From: an uncultured Moraxella sp.
GTDB taxonomy: Bacteria > Pseudomonadota > Gammaproteobacteria > Pseudomonadales > Moraxellaceae
Reading direction: 5' to 3'
Length of the DNA: 7,625 bases
Assembly (NCBI GenBank): GCA_916720335.1
Contig: CAKAQU010000079.1
Span: forward strand, 1-7,625
Shown: positions 1 to 5,158 of the stretch, in pieces
Numbering within the stretch: position 1 is the stretch's first letter
Layout of the letters: each line of letters starts with the position of its first letter
Position numbers and translations under genes: made by a program
Notes under the pieces: model-generated
Seen by the model: only the letters and a program-made list of their open reading frames with translations
Told to the model about the DNA's origin: nothing
Database searches by the model: none

Positions 1-47
1 GGTTTGGGACCAGAGGGTCGGGGGTTCGAATCCCTCCACTCCGACCA
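1..47 (+). tRNA. tRNA-Pro(UGG), 3' part only
   Basis: The window opens inside the anticodon arm. The loop at 3-9 reads TTTGGGA, which gives anticodon TGG at 5-7. It is followed by a variable region, a T-arm with the loop TTCGAAT at 25-31, the 3' acceptor strand CACTCCG at 37-43, discriminator A44 and an encoded CCA at 45-47. About 30 bases of the 5' half (acceptor strand and D-arm) lie outside the window. It reads proline CCN codons, mainly CCA and CCG. It is the first visible member of a Pro-Arg-His cluster; a related Arg-His-Leu-Pro group is known in enterobacteria. Confidence 0.93.
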
Positions 48-55
48 TATTTGTC

Positions 56-81
56 AAGCCTTTACCTATTAGGCTTTTTTT
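56..81 (+). terminator. Weak terminator-like hairpin between tRNA-Pro and tRNA-Arg
   Basis: AAGCCT at 56-61 pairs perfectly with AGGCTT at 71-76 around a 9-base loop. The 3' arm runs into a T-tract at 75-81. The 6-bp stem is short, so termination would be partial. No convincing promoter fits in the 27 bases left before tRNA-Arg, so the hairpin may be a processing or attenuation element inside one tRNA transcript rather than a full stop. Confidence 0.5.
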
Positions 82-108
82 ATTAGGTTGCTGACATCAA
101 CTACTAGA

Positions 109-185
109 GCGCCTGTAGCTCAGTTGGATAGAGCATCCGCCTTCTAAGCGGGTGGTCGCAGGTTCGAATCCTGCCAGGCGCGCCA
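109..185 (+). tRNA. tRNA-Arg(UCU)
   Basis: This is a complete 77-base cloverleaf. The acceptor strands GCGCCTG (109-115) and CAGGCGC (175-181) pair perfectly. The D-arm starts GCTC, and the anticodon stem TCCGC/GCGGG encloses loop CTTCTAA (141-147) with anticodon TCT at 143-145. The T-arm is GCAGG/CCTGC around TTCGAAT. The discriminator is G182 and CCA is encoded at 183-185. It decodes arginine AGA and AGG codons. Confidence 0.97.
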
Positions 186-214
186 TTTGCCTGAAGCAAT
201 CATAAAATCTTTAT

Positions 215-291
215 GGCGGTTGTAGCTCAGTTGGTAGAGCCCCGGGTTGTGATCTCGGTTGTCGTGGGTTCGAGCCCCATCAATCGCCCCA
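215..291 (+). tRNA. tRNA-His(GUG)
   Basis: This complete tRNA has the histidine-specific extra 5' G (position -1) at 215. The extended 8-bp acceptor GGCGGTTG/CAATCGCC (215-222 with 281-288) contains one G-U pair, and G215 faces C288. The anticodon loop TTGTGAT (247-253) gives GTG at 249-251. The T-loop is TTCGAGC and CCA is encoded at 289-291. It lies 29 bases after tRNA-Arg and directly before a strong terminator, so it is the last tRNA of the cluster. Confidence 0.97.
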
Positions 292-296
292 TATTC

Positions 297-332
297 AAAA
301 ACTTCCAATTTTAATAAAATTGGAAGTTTTTT
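297..332 (+). terminator. Intrinsic terminator of the tRNA cluster
   Basis: A perfect 16-bp stem joins 297-312 and 316-331 around the 3-base loop AAT (313-315). Its core is ACTTCCAATT against AATTGGAAGT, and the T-tract occupies 327-332. The stem is A/T rich but long and uninterrupted. It sits six bases after the tRNA-His CCA end, which fits an end of the tRNA transcript. Confidence 0.85.
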
Positions 333-435
333 GTTTATATACTTTTCTCTTGAATTTCCCATAAGATTATGCCATGATAGTAGTGATAATGGTTATTACA
401 TAACAGTTTAATCATACACTCTTAGGAAACTGCTT

Positions 436-1326
436 ATGGCTACCCTCTCTCTTTCTCAAACCAATCATCATTTTGATAATTTGGTTTTTGATGATGCAAT
501 TGCTCAAACATTATTAATCCCTTTGTATGGGCGCGCTGTAGAAAGCCGTCAAAAAAATCCTATTATTACCGACTCTTATGCCTGTCAACTCAGCGATTAT
601 TTTATTAAAAATGGTCAAAAATTAAGCCAGTTTGGCGATAGACGAAATACCGTTGGCTGTGCAATTCGCGCCAAACATTTTGACAAACAAGCCTTGAACT
701 TTATTCAGCAGTCCATTCAAACCAATCAAAAAGTCCCCATTGTTGTTAATGTTGGCGCAGGACTTGATGCGCGCTGCCAAAGACTTATGGATGCAGATAA
801 GAAAACGGCAAAACAGGCATTGTTTTATAGTGTAGATTTACCCGAGGTTCTAAATTTTCGTAAAAAATTACTGCCAGTGTGTGATAATGAAATTTTACTG
901 ACAGGTTCTATTTTAAAAACTGATTGGCTAGATACATTGCTATTATCTGATTCTAACGCCCGTTTTATTTTTATTATTGAAGGGGTTTTGATGTACTTTG
1001 ATGAAGCGGATAATCGGCGGTTTTTGCAAAATCTAGCCAATCGTTTTTCTGACTCAGACGTTCATTTTGATATATCTAGCACATTAATTTCTCAACGTTC
1101 TGATAAACACATTGCTGTCAAACACGCTAAAGCGCGCTTTAAGTTTGGCATAGATAATCCACTTACCCTACAATCTTGGCATCAAAAAATTAAACTGATT
1201 CACACCTACTATTATGGTGATTTTCCAGAAATTAAAGCAATTGGCGCAGTATGGTCAAAATTAATGCGCTACATTCCACTATTTAGACATTCTTTTAAAA
1301 TGTTGCATTATCATATTTTGGATTAA
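436..1326 (+). CDS. Class I SAM-dependent methyltransferase, leucine carboxyl methyltransferase / TcmP-like family
   Basis: This 296-residue soluble protein resembles the leucine carboxyl methyltransferase (PF04072) superfamily, whose bacterial members include the polyketide O-methyltransferase TcmP. The family N-terminal pattern is seen at residues 26-39 (LLIPLYGRAVESRQ). SAM-binding motif I is NVGAGLDAR at 105-113. The acidic second strand is YSVDLPEV at 131-138 with D134. GSILKTDW at 157-164 and the signature FIIEGVLMYF at 179-188 follow. The length is normal and no signal peptide or membrane segment is seen. The ATG is preceded by AGGA at 424-427. The substrate cannot be read from sequence, and no biosynthetic cluster surrounds it; a universal stress gene follows after 34 bases. 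A weak promoter (TTGAAT at 350-355, CATGAT at 373-378) is possible. The family call is secure, the exact role is not. Confidence 0.85.
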   Translation: MATLSLSQTNHHFDNLVFDDAIAQTLLIPLYGRAVESRQKNPIITDSYACQLSDYFIKNGQKLSQFGDRRNTVGCAIRAKHFDKQALNFIQQSIQTNQKVPIVVNVGAGLDARCQRLMDADKKTAKQALFYSVDLPEVLNFRKKLLPVCDNEILLTGSILKTDWLDTLLLSDSNARFIFIIEGVLMYFDEADNRRFLQNLANRFSDSDVHFDISSTLISQRSDKHIAVKHAKARFKFGIDNPLTLQSWHQKIKLIHTYYYGDFPEIKAIGAVWSKLMRYIPLFRHSFKMLHYHILD

Positions 1327-1360
1327 TATCAATCAATTATTTTATCAATGGGAGTTTATT

Positions 1361-1813
1361 ATGTATCAAAACGTTCTACTTGTTACTGATTTAAATGACG
1401 ACACTGATTTGGTTGCTGCTAAGGCCAAATGGGTATTGCAAATATCGCCAAATATACAACTATCAGTATTGCACATTGTAGAAGAAACCATGCTTGGTTT
1501 TGGCTATGAACTTATCCCTGCTTCAGCATTACATGAAGAAATTGATGAAGAGCGCTGTCAAACAGCGCGTACCCGTTTAGCTCAAGTGCTTGAAAGAAAT
1601 GACCTACAAGCCCACGACGCTAAAATCAAAACCGCCATTTCTGGTCGTCGTGGCATTATTGATTATGTCAATAACAATGCCATTGACTTGGTTATTATTG
1701 GCAGACACAAACGTACAGGGCTTTCAGCTTGGCTTGAAGGTTCAACCGCCGATAGCATTTTACCCAACCTAAACAGTGATGTTTTGGTAGTGCAGCTAAC
1801 CAGCAATAAATAA
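1361..1813 (+). CDS. Universal stress protein (UspA family)
   Basis: This 150-residue cytoplasmic single-domain Usp has the usual length for the family. The first strand is NVLLVTD at residues 4-10, with the conserved aspartate D10. A second strand LSVLHIV lies at 34-40. The C-terminal nucleotide-loop region GRHKRTGLSAWLEGST is at 114-129, followed by the last strand DVLVVQL at 140-146. ATP-binding Usps usually carry G-x2-G-x9-G-S/T. Here G114 and G127-S128 are present but the second glycine is K117, so nucleotide binding is uncertain. The start has GGAG at 1351-1354, six bases upstream. It lies 34 bases after the methyltransferase gene with no terminator between, so the two are probably cotranscribed. 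Usps act in stress and starvation survival; the specific trigger here is unknown. Confidence 0.93.
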   Translation: MYQNVLLVTDLNDDTDLVAAKAKWVLQISPNIQLSVLHIVEETMLGFGYELIPASALHEEIDEERCQTARTRLAQVLERNDLQAHDAKIKTAISGRRGIIDYVNNNAIDLVIIGRHKRTGLSAWLEGSTADSILPNLNSDVLVVQLTSNK

Positions 1814-1842
1814 TTTTTAAATTCAATACATTATTAATAAAC

Positions 1843-1880
1843 AAATAAAACCACTTATTTTATAAGCGGTTTTATTTTTT
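1843..1880. terminator. Bidirectional intrinsic terminator between convergent genes
   Basis: A 16-base stem pairs 1843-1858 with 1862-1877 around loop TTT (1859-1861), with a single A-C mismatch at 1853/1867. On the plus strand the 3' arm runs into T-rich sequence to 1880. On the minus strand the A-rich 5' arm and upstream A residues become a U-rich tail. It lies 29 bases after the usp stop codon and 29 bases beyond the stop codon of the leftward lipoprotein gene, so it can serve both. Confidence 0.85.
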
Positions 1881-1909
1881 GATGCTACATGCATAAATTA
1901 TTTTTTAAA

Positions 1910-2473
1910 TTATTTTTTACAAACAGTAGCGATTAATTTATTTGCAGCTTCATCATTGCTTTCTTGAGCATTTTTTAACTCATCTTCAGAAAATGCTTTA
2001 TAATCGGGATATTCAAACTCTTCAGCTTCTAATTTTTCACCTTTAGCATCAAATAAACTAACCGCCACAGGTGCTGATAATTTATACTGACAATCAACAA
2101 TCATCTGCTGACGCACCAAAGCTGTATTATCTTCAGGAATTGGTTTTTGGGTCATTTCCACCACAACTGCAATCAAACCATCATCGGACTGTTTCACACT
2201 GTCTGGAATGTAGTAGGTTTTACGTTCATCTTCTGGTTGATCAAGCAGTAACTTGCGTTCACCTTCTATATCATCAGACTGTTTTTCTACTTGGTTTTTA
2301 TCCGCTTTAGCAGCGTTGACCATTTGCTGATTATCTGTTTGTTCAGCTTTTTTTGATGTTGATTGTTCGGCTGTTTTTGGTGCTGGAACTGCTGCATTTT
2401 TATCATCATTTTGACACGCAGTCAATAAACAAACACTAAGAAGCCCAACACCAAGATATTTAAAAACCATCAT
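1910..2473 (-). CDS. Small secreted lipoprotein, possibly surface-adhesin-E-like C-terminal domain
   Basis: The 187-residue product starts MMVFKYLG and has a short lysine-containing n-region, a hydrophobic core (residues 6-17) and lipobox LTAC at 17-20, so C20 is the predicted lipidated residue. Gln at +2 argues against the Asp(+2) inner-membrane retention rule, favouring the outer membrane. Residues 21-85 are a polar linker rich in Q, K, A, D and E. A compact domain follows at about 86-187, with two cysteines, C128 and C185, that could form a disulfide. The pattern of tyrosines near the start, a DC pair, FDAKGE and a C-terminal VCKK recalls the surface-adhesin E family, but this is from memory and unproven. 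The start at 2473 is chosen because GAGGA (2479-2483) sits five bases upstream. An in-frame ATG at 2518 lacks a ribosome site and would bury the signal peptide; the next codon (2470) is also ATG. The upstream neighbour is gltS. Confidence 0.85.
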   Translation of the reverse strand: MMVFKYLGVGLLSVCLLTACQNDDKNAAVPAPKTAEQSTSKKAEQTDNQQMVNAAKADKNQVEKQSDDIEGERKLLLDQPEDERKTYYIPDSVKQSDDGLIAVVVEMTQKPIPEDNTALVRQQMIVDCQYKLSAPVAVSLFDAKGEKLEAEEFEYPDYKAFSEDELKNAQESNDEAANKLIATVCKK

Positions 2474-2478
2474 ATTTT

Positions 2479-2483
2479 TCCTC
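2479..2483 (-). promoter_or_regulatory. Ribosome binding site fixing the lipoprotein start
   Basis: On the minus strand this reads GAGGA and ends five bases before the ATG at 2473. It decides the start in favour of 2473 over the in-frame ATG at 2518, and yields a classical lipoprotein signal peptide. Confidence 0.8.
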
Positions 2484-2495
2484 AAGATGCAAAAA

Positions 2496-2591
2496 CCTAA
2501 ATTGATTATAGCTAACAATTATTTTAAATAAGTATACTTTATGTTATCAAATCATAAAATGATTCAAAAAAAGAATAGCAATCAATTTAGG
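2496..2591. repeat. 12-bp perfect inverted repeat flanking the lipoprotein promoter region
   Basis: CCTAAATTGATT at 2496-2507 is the exact reverse complement of AATCAATTTAGG at 2580-2591, with 72 bases between the arms. The left arm overlaps the putative -10 element and expected transcription start of the lipoprotein gene. The right arm lies in the gltS 3' flank. The arms are A/T rich, so chance is possible. A looped operator or a long-range RNA stem in the gltS tail are alternatives. Confidence 0.5.
2505..2550 (-). promoter_or_regulatory. Candidate sigma-70 promoter(s) for the lipoprotein gene
   Basis: On the minus strand a perfect TATAAT lies at 2510-2505, about 31 bases before the ATG, but its -35 (ACTTAT at 2533-2528) is poor. 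A second option is TTGATA at 2550-2545 with TAAAAT at 2526-2521 and an 18-base spacer. The perfect 10-bp palindrome AAGTATACTT (2530-2539) overlaps the -35 of the first and the spacer of the second, so it could be an operator. The separation from gltS makes an independent promoter likely. Confidence 0.5.
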
Positions 2592-2606
2592 TACTATTTA
2601 GATCAA

Positions 2607-3890
2607 TCAGCCAAAAATCTTTGAGATGCTTACTGCAAAGACCTGCAATGTTGCAGTATTAATCACGTCCACAAAAAACGCTCCCACCATTGGCACGACC
2701 AAAAATGCCTTATGTGATGGCAGATAACGGTCAGTAATTGCTTGCATATTGGCAATTGCTGTTGGGGTTGCCCCAAGCCCAAAACCGCAATGTCCAGCCG
2801 CCAAAACTGCGGCATCATAATCTTTACCCATAATGTAAAAGGTTACAAAATACGCATACAAAATCATAGCAACAGTTTGGGTGAGCAAAATAATCAGCAT
2901 AGGACCTGCCAAATCGGTCAATTCCCACAGTTTTAATGACAAAAGTGCCATTGCCAAAAATAAACTTAACGATGCGTTACCAAATACATCAATGGCTCTG
3001 TCAAACATATCAAAATTAAAAATTTTGGTTAAAACATTGCGTAAAATCACCCCGCCTGCCAAAGCCCAAACAAAGGTTGGTAATTCAAACCAAGTGTCTT
3101 TTGCAATATCAGTCATGACACTTGAAAACACAAGACAAGCAGCAAACATCGCCAATGTTTCAATCGTTGACGATGCGGTAATTAAACGAATGTTGTCAGG
3201 TTTTTCAAAAATTTCTTTGTTAGCATCTTCACTTTGGGTATGTTTAGTGCTATATAATGACTGTTCATCGGTCAATTTTTCCAAATCCGTGCGGTTCTCA
3301 TTCGCTAAATTTGGTTTGATGCCTAATTTTTTAATTAAATGTTTTGCTACAGGACCGCCAATCAACCCGCCTGCCACAAGTCCATAAGTTGCTGCCGCGA
3401 TACCAATGGTGGTTGCTCCTGTAACATTATATTTATTTTCTAAAATTGCGCCCCATGCCGCCGCTGTACCATGTCCACCCGTTAAAGCAACCGAACCTGC
3501 TACTAGTCCCATTTGCGGGTCAAGACCAGTTACCTTTGCCATAACAACGCCAACAATATTTTGGAAAAAGATAAATACTGAAACCACAATAGTAAAGATA
3601 AATAATGGTTTACCGCCTGCTTTTAAACGGCTAAAATCAGCACTCAAACCAATGGAAGTAAAGAACATCAACATACACGCGGTTTGCAATTCTTTGGTGA
3701 TATTAAACGTAATAATACCAGCTGCATTTAATCCATAAACCAGCGCTGCCGCCACAAGACCACCAGCGACAGGTTCGGGAATATTAAAATCTTCTAAAAA
3801 CTTAATGCGTTTGACCAAAAAACGACCTAAAAGCAGTACAAGCGTTGCCAAAATCAACGTATAATAGCCATTGAGTGTAACAGTATGCAC
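2607..3890 (-). CDS. gltS: Sodium/glutamate symporter GltS
   Basis: This 427-residue integral inner-membrane protein matches the E. coli GltS family throughout: Na+-driven glutamate uptake by an inverted-repeat fold with two re-entrant loops. Visible marks are LLLGRFLV near 19-26, IPEPVAGGL at 37-45, the first pore motif TGGHGTAAAW at 137-146, FELPTF at 268-273, NASLSLFLAMALL at 305-317, and the second pore motif GHCGFGLGATPTA at 366-378. The C-terminus has FLVVPMVGAFFVD at 396-408. The hydrophilic stretch at about 185-232, between the two halves, is some 20 residues longer than in E. coli GltS (401 residues). The start is GTG, supported by AGGAGA five bases upstream and by alignment with the family N-terminus. 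It is divergent from the gene at 4154. Only a weak hairpin (2574-2598 with a T-run on the minus strand) follows it, so readthrough into the lipoprotein gene is possible. Confidence 0.97.
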   Translation of the reverse strand: MHTVTLNGYYTLILATLVLLLGRFLVKRIKFLEDFNIPEPVAGGLVAAALVYGLNAAGIITFNITKELQTACMLMFFTSIGLSADFSRLKAGGKPLFIFTIVVSVFIFFQNIVGVVMAKVTGLDPQMGLVAGSVALTGGHGTAAAWGAILENKYNVTGATTIGIAAATYGLVAGGLIGGPVAKHLIKKLGIKPNLANENRTDLEKLTDEQSLYSTKHTQSEDANKEIFEKPDNIRLITASSTIETLAMFAACLVFSSVMTDIAKDTWFELPTFVWALAGGVILRNVLTKIFNFDMFDRAIDVFGNASLSLFLAMALLSLKLWELTDLAGPMLIILLTQTVAMILYAYFVTFYIMGKDYDAAVLAAGHCGFGLGATPTAIANMQAITDRYLPSHKAFLVVPMVGAFFVDVINTATLQVFAVSISKIFG

Positions 3891-3895
3891 TATTA

Positions 3896-3901
3896 TCTCC
3901 T
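3896..3901 (-). promoter_or_regulatory. Shine-Dalgarno site that fixes a GTG start for gltS
   Basis: The minus strand reads AGGAGA at 3901-3896, five bases before GTG at 3890-3888. No in-frame ATG lies close by with comparable spacing, so GTG initiation is well supported. Confidence 0.85.
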
Positions 3902-3947
3902 GTTATTAAATAAATATTACAAAACCCAATCAAAACACTTTAAATAA

Positions 3948-3962
3948 AAATGATTATCATTT
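3948..3962. promoter_or_regulatory. Fur-box-like 7-1-7 palindrome upstream of gltS
   Basis: AAATGAT-T-ATCATTT is a perfect 7-1-7 inverted repeat. Its inner 13 bases equal the centre of the classical 19-bp Fur box (AATGAT-N-ATCATT), but the outer GATA/TATC flanks are not conserved. It lies about 58 bases upstream of the gltS GTG and about 190 bases upstream of the divergent gene at 4154, so gltS is the likelier target. No strong gltS promoter could be placed, so the site's position relative to RNA polymerase is unknown. The region is very A/T rich, which raises the chance of coincidence. Confidence 0.45.
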
Positions 3963-3974
3963 AAAATAAAATAC

Positions 3975-4011
3975 TTAATTTATTGTAACAGATGATTAAT
4001 TTTTTGTAAAA
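3975..4011. repeat. Two imperfect 16-bp direct repeats, 21-bp period
   Basis: TTAATTTATTGTAACA (3975-3990) and TTAATTTTTTGTAAAA (3996-4011) match at 14 of 16 positions. They start 21 bases apart, close to two turns of B-DNA, so a regulator bound to both would sit on one face. They lie in the divergent region between gltS and the gene at 4154, next to the Fur-like palindrome. Function is inferred from spacing only. Confidence 0.4.
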
Positions 4012-4121
4012 TAAAAGATATTTATTAAGAAAAGCGATAAATTTTCATTATAAATTAAATAAATAATTGTTTATCTGCAATATTTTTCGAATTAAATTTT
4101 ATTTTATTTTTAAAATAGGCG

Positions 4122-4127
4122 TATAAT
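4122..4127 (+). promoter_or_regulatory. Candidate -10 element for the 4154 gene
   Basis: A perfect TATAAT occurs 26 bases before the ATG at 4154, which would place the transcription start near 4134 and leave a short leader carrying AAGGA at 4142-4146. The -35 position (TTATTT at 4099-4104 with a 17-base spacer) is weak. The rest of this A/T-rich intergenic stretch shows no open frame or RNA gene. Confidence 0.5.
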
Positions 4128-4153
4128 AATTTTTTTTATCAAAGGAAACCATT

Positions 4154-4498
4154 ATGTTTTTTGCCAGCTTTGATGTTGATAAATTAACCATAAAAGATGC
4201 GCGCACCATTATTGAAAATATCGCTGACCACAATCAAATTCAACAGTTATTAAGCGATAAAGAAAGAAATAAACTTGAAGAAATTGCCAGTCCCATTTTT
4301 ACGCTTGGAAAATCCGAGCAACAAATTTATCAAGCTTTAAAAGACTTTTTTGAAAATTTTTCTGTAACAGTGCCGACCGGAGAAACTTATCGGTTTTATC
4401 ATGATGAAGCAGTGAATAAAATGTATTTTGCTGATGATGCAGGTTATGTGGAAGCTCAAAAATTTGCTCGTCAAAAACAATCCCTTGAAAAAGAATAA
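4154..4498 (+). CDS. Uncharacterised 114-residue protein
   Basis: I do not recognise this protein. It is 114 residues, soluble, without a signal peptide, membrane segment or cysteine. Residues 8-45 look mostly helical and charged (DKLTIKDARTIIENIADHN, then a Lys/Glu-rich helix). Residues 54-70 are another likely helix (SEQQIYQALKDFFENFS). An aromatic, possibly beta-containing stretch follows at 79-99 (YRFYHDEAVNKMYFADDAGY), and the tail is Lys/Gln/Glu rich. Translation is well supported: AAGGA at 4142-4146 precedes the ATG, and codon use resembles the neighbours. It lies 27 bases upstream of a putative thioesterase gene on the same strand, so the two probably share a transcript and perhaps a process. 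No function is proposed. Confidence 0.8.
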   Translation: MFFASFDVDKLTIKDARTIIENIADHNQIQQLLSDKERNKLEEIASPIFTLGKSEQQIYQALKDFFENFSVTVPTGETYRFYHDEAVNKMYFADDAGYVEAQKFARQKQSLEKE

Positions 4499-4525
4499 TC
4501 GTTTTAAAGATCACAGTTATCATTT

Positions 4526-4954
4526 ATGCTCGCTAAATTTTTATCAAATCACATTCCTGCATTTCATGCGTTAAATCTGCAAGTTATTTTACAAAACCTT
4601 GATGAAGTAAGGATTTTGGCACCCTACCAAGAAAATCATAATCATCATCAAAGTATCTTTGGGGGCAGTCAAGCATTGGTGGCAACTTTATCTGCTTGGT
4701 CGTGGGTGCATTTAAACTTTCCAAAAAGTCAAGGTAATATTGTAATTGCAACCAGTCAAATCAAATACATTCGCCCTGCCAAATCTGATATTATTGCCAT
4801 TACTAAAAATCCAGATACTGATGCATTGCATCATGCAAAAACCATTTTAGATAAAAAAGGTAAAAGCAAAATCACCTTAACTTGTCAATTATTTTGCAGC
4901 GATGAATTGGTTAGTGAATTTATTGGAGTATTTGTTATTTTTAATCACAATTAA
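4526..4954 (+). CDS. YiiD C-terminal-type hotdog-fold thioesterase
   Basis: This 142-residue protein matches the putative thioesterase domain found at the C-terminus of E. coli YiiD (PF09500). Visible marks are NHIPAFHALNLQV at residues 8-20, the strand VRILAPY at 28-34, then an NHNHHQSIFGGS segment at 37-48 where the helix of the hotdog fold starts, followed by LSAWSWVHL at 55-63. A strand IKYIRPAKSDIIA at 79-91 corresponds to the usual hotdog core. Here it is a stand-alone domain, whereas E. coli YiiD also has an N-terminal acetyltransferase domain. It probably hydrolyses an acyl-CoA or acyl-ACP, but the substrate is unknown. The ATG lacks a clear Shine-Dalgarno site (AAAGA at 4506-4510 is too distant), so translation may depend on the upstream gene. 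No strong terminator follows. Confidence 0.8.
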   Translation: MLAKFLSNHIPAFHALNLQVILQNLDEVRILAPYQENHNHHQSIFGGSQALVATLSAWSWVHLNFPKSQGNIVIATSQIKYIRPAKSDIIAITKNPDTDALHHAKTILDKKGKSKITLTCQLFCSDELVSEFIGVFVIFNHN

Positions 4955-5063
4955 TTATTTTATTTATTAATCCTAATATTTTTTATATTATTAAATTAAA
5001 TTTAAGCACATTTAAATCGTATTTTTATTGTATAAATTTTTTATTTTATTGAAATAAACAAAT

Positions 5064-5109
5064 AATCAATAAATTTTTGATTTGGTGGTAAAATTTACTA
5101 AATTATGAT
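5064..5109 (+). promoter_or_regulatory. Candidate trpA promoter with overlapping palindrome
   Basis: TTGATT at 5077-5082 with TAAATT at 5099-5104 (16-base spacer), or TTGGTG at 5082-5087 with TATGAT at 5104-5109 (16-base spacer), could serve as -35/-10 pairs. The first -35 is the right arm of the palindrome AATCAA-N7-TTGATT (5064-5069 and 5077-5082), a possible operator. The leader to the trpA ATG would be about 40-50 bases and contains no visible leader peptide with tryptophan codons. The rest of 4955-5158 is A/T-rich DNA with no other feature. Confidence 0.35.
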
Positions 5110-5158
5110 AAATTAAATCATTTTTTTATTTCAGGCATTTTTATTTAAGAGCAGGATT

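Noticed and set aside
144..362. Minus-strand open frame across tRNA-Arg, tRNA-His and the terminator.
   Set aside because: It is the complement of two tRNA genes. Its GARTHDNRD and WQDSNLRPP strings are the familiar spurious peptides from antisense tRNA T-arms.
2474..2518. 15-codon N-terminal extension of the lipoprotein from an ATG at 2518.
   Set aside because: It has no Shine-Dalgarno site, overlaps the likely promoter, and would displace the signal peptide from the N-terminus. The 2473 start has GAGGA at proper spacing.
2550..2564. Small hairpin AATCAT-AAA-ATGATT in the gltS-lipoprotein gap.
   Set aside because: The six-bp all-weak stem is not followed by a T-tract in either direction, so it does not qualify as a terminator.
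2881..3387. 168-codon open frame on the plus strand, antisense to gltS.
   Set aside because: It lies wholly inside the well-supported gltS gene, lacks a convincing ribosome site and encodes no recognisable domain. Shorter antisense frames in trpA and accD are rejected on the same grounds.
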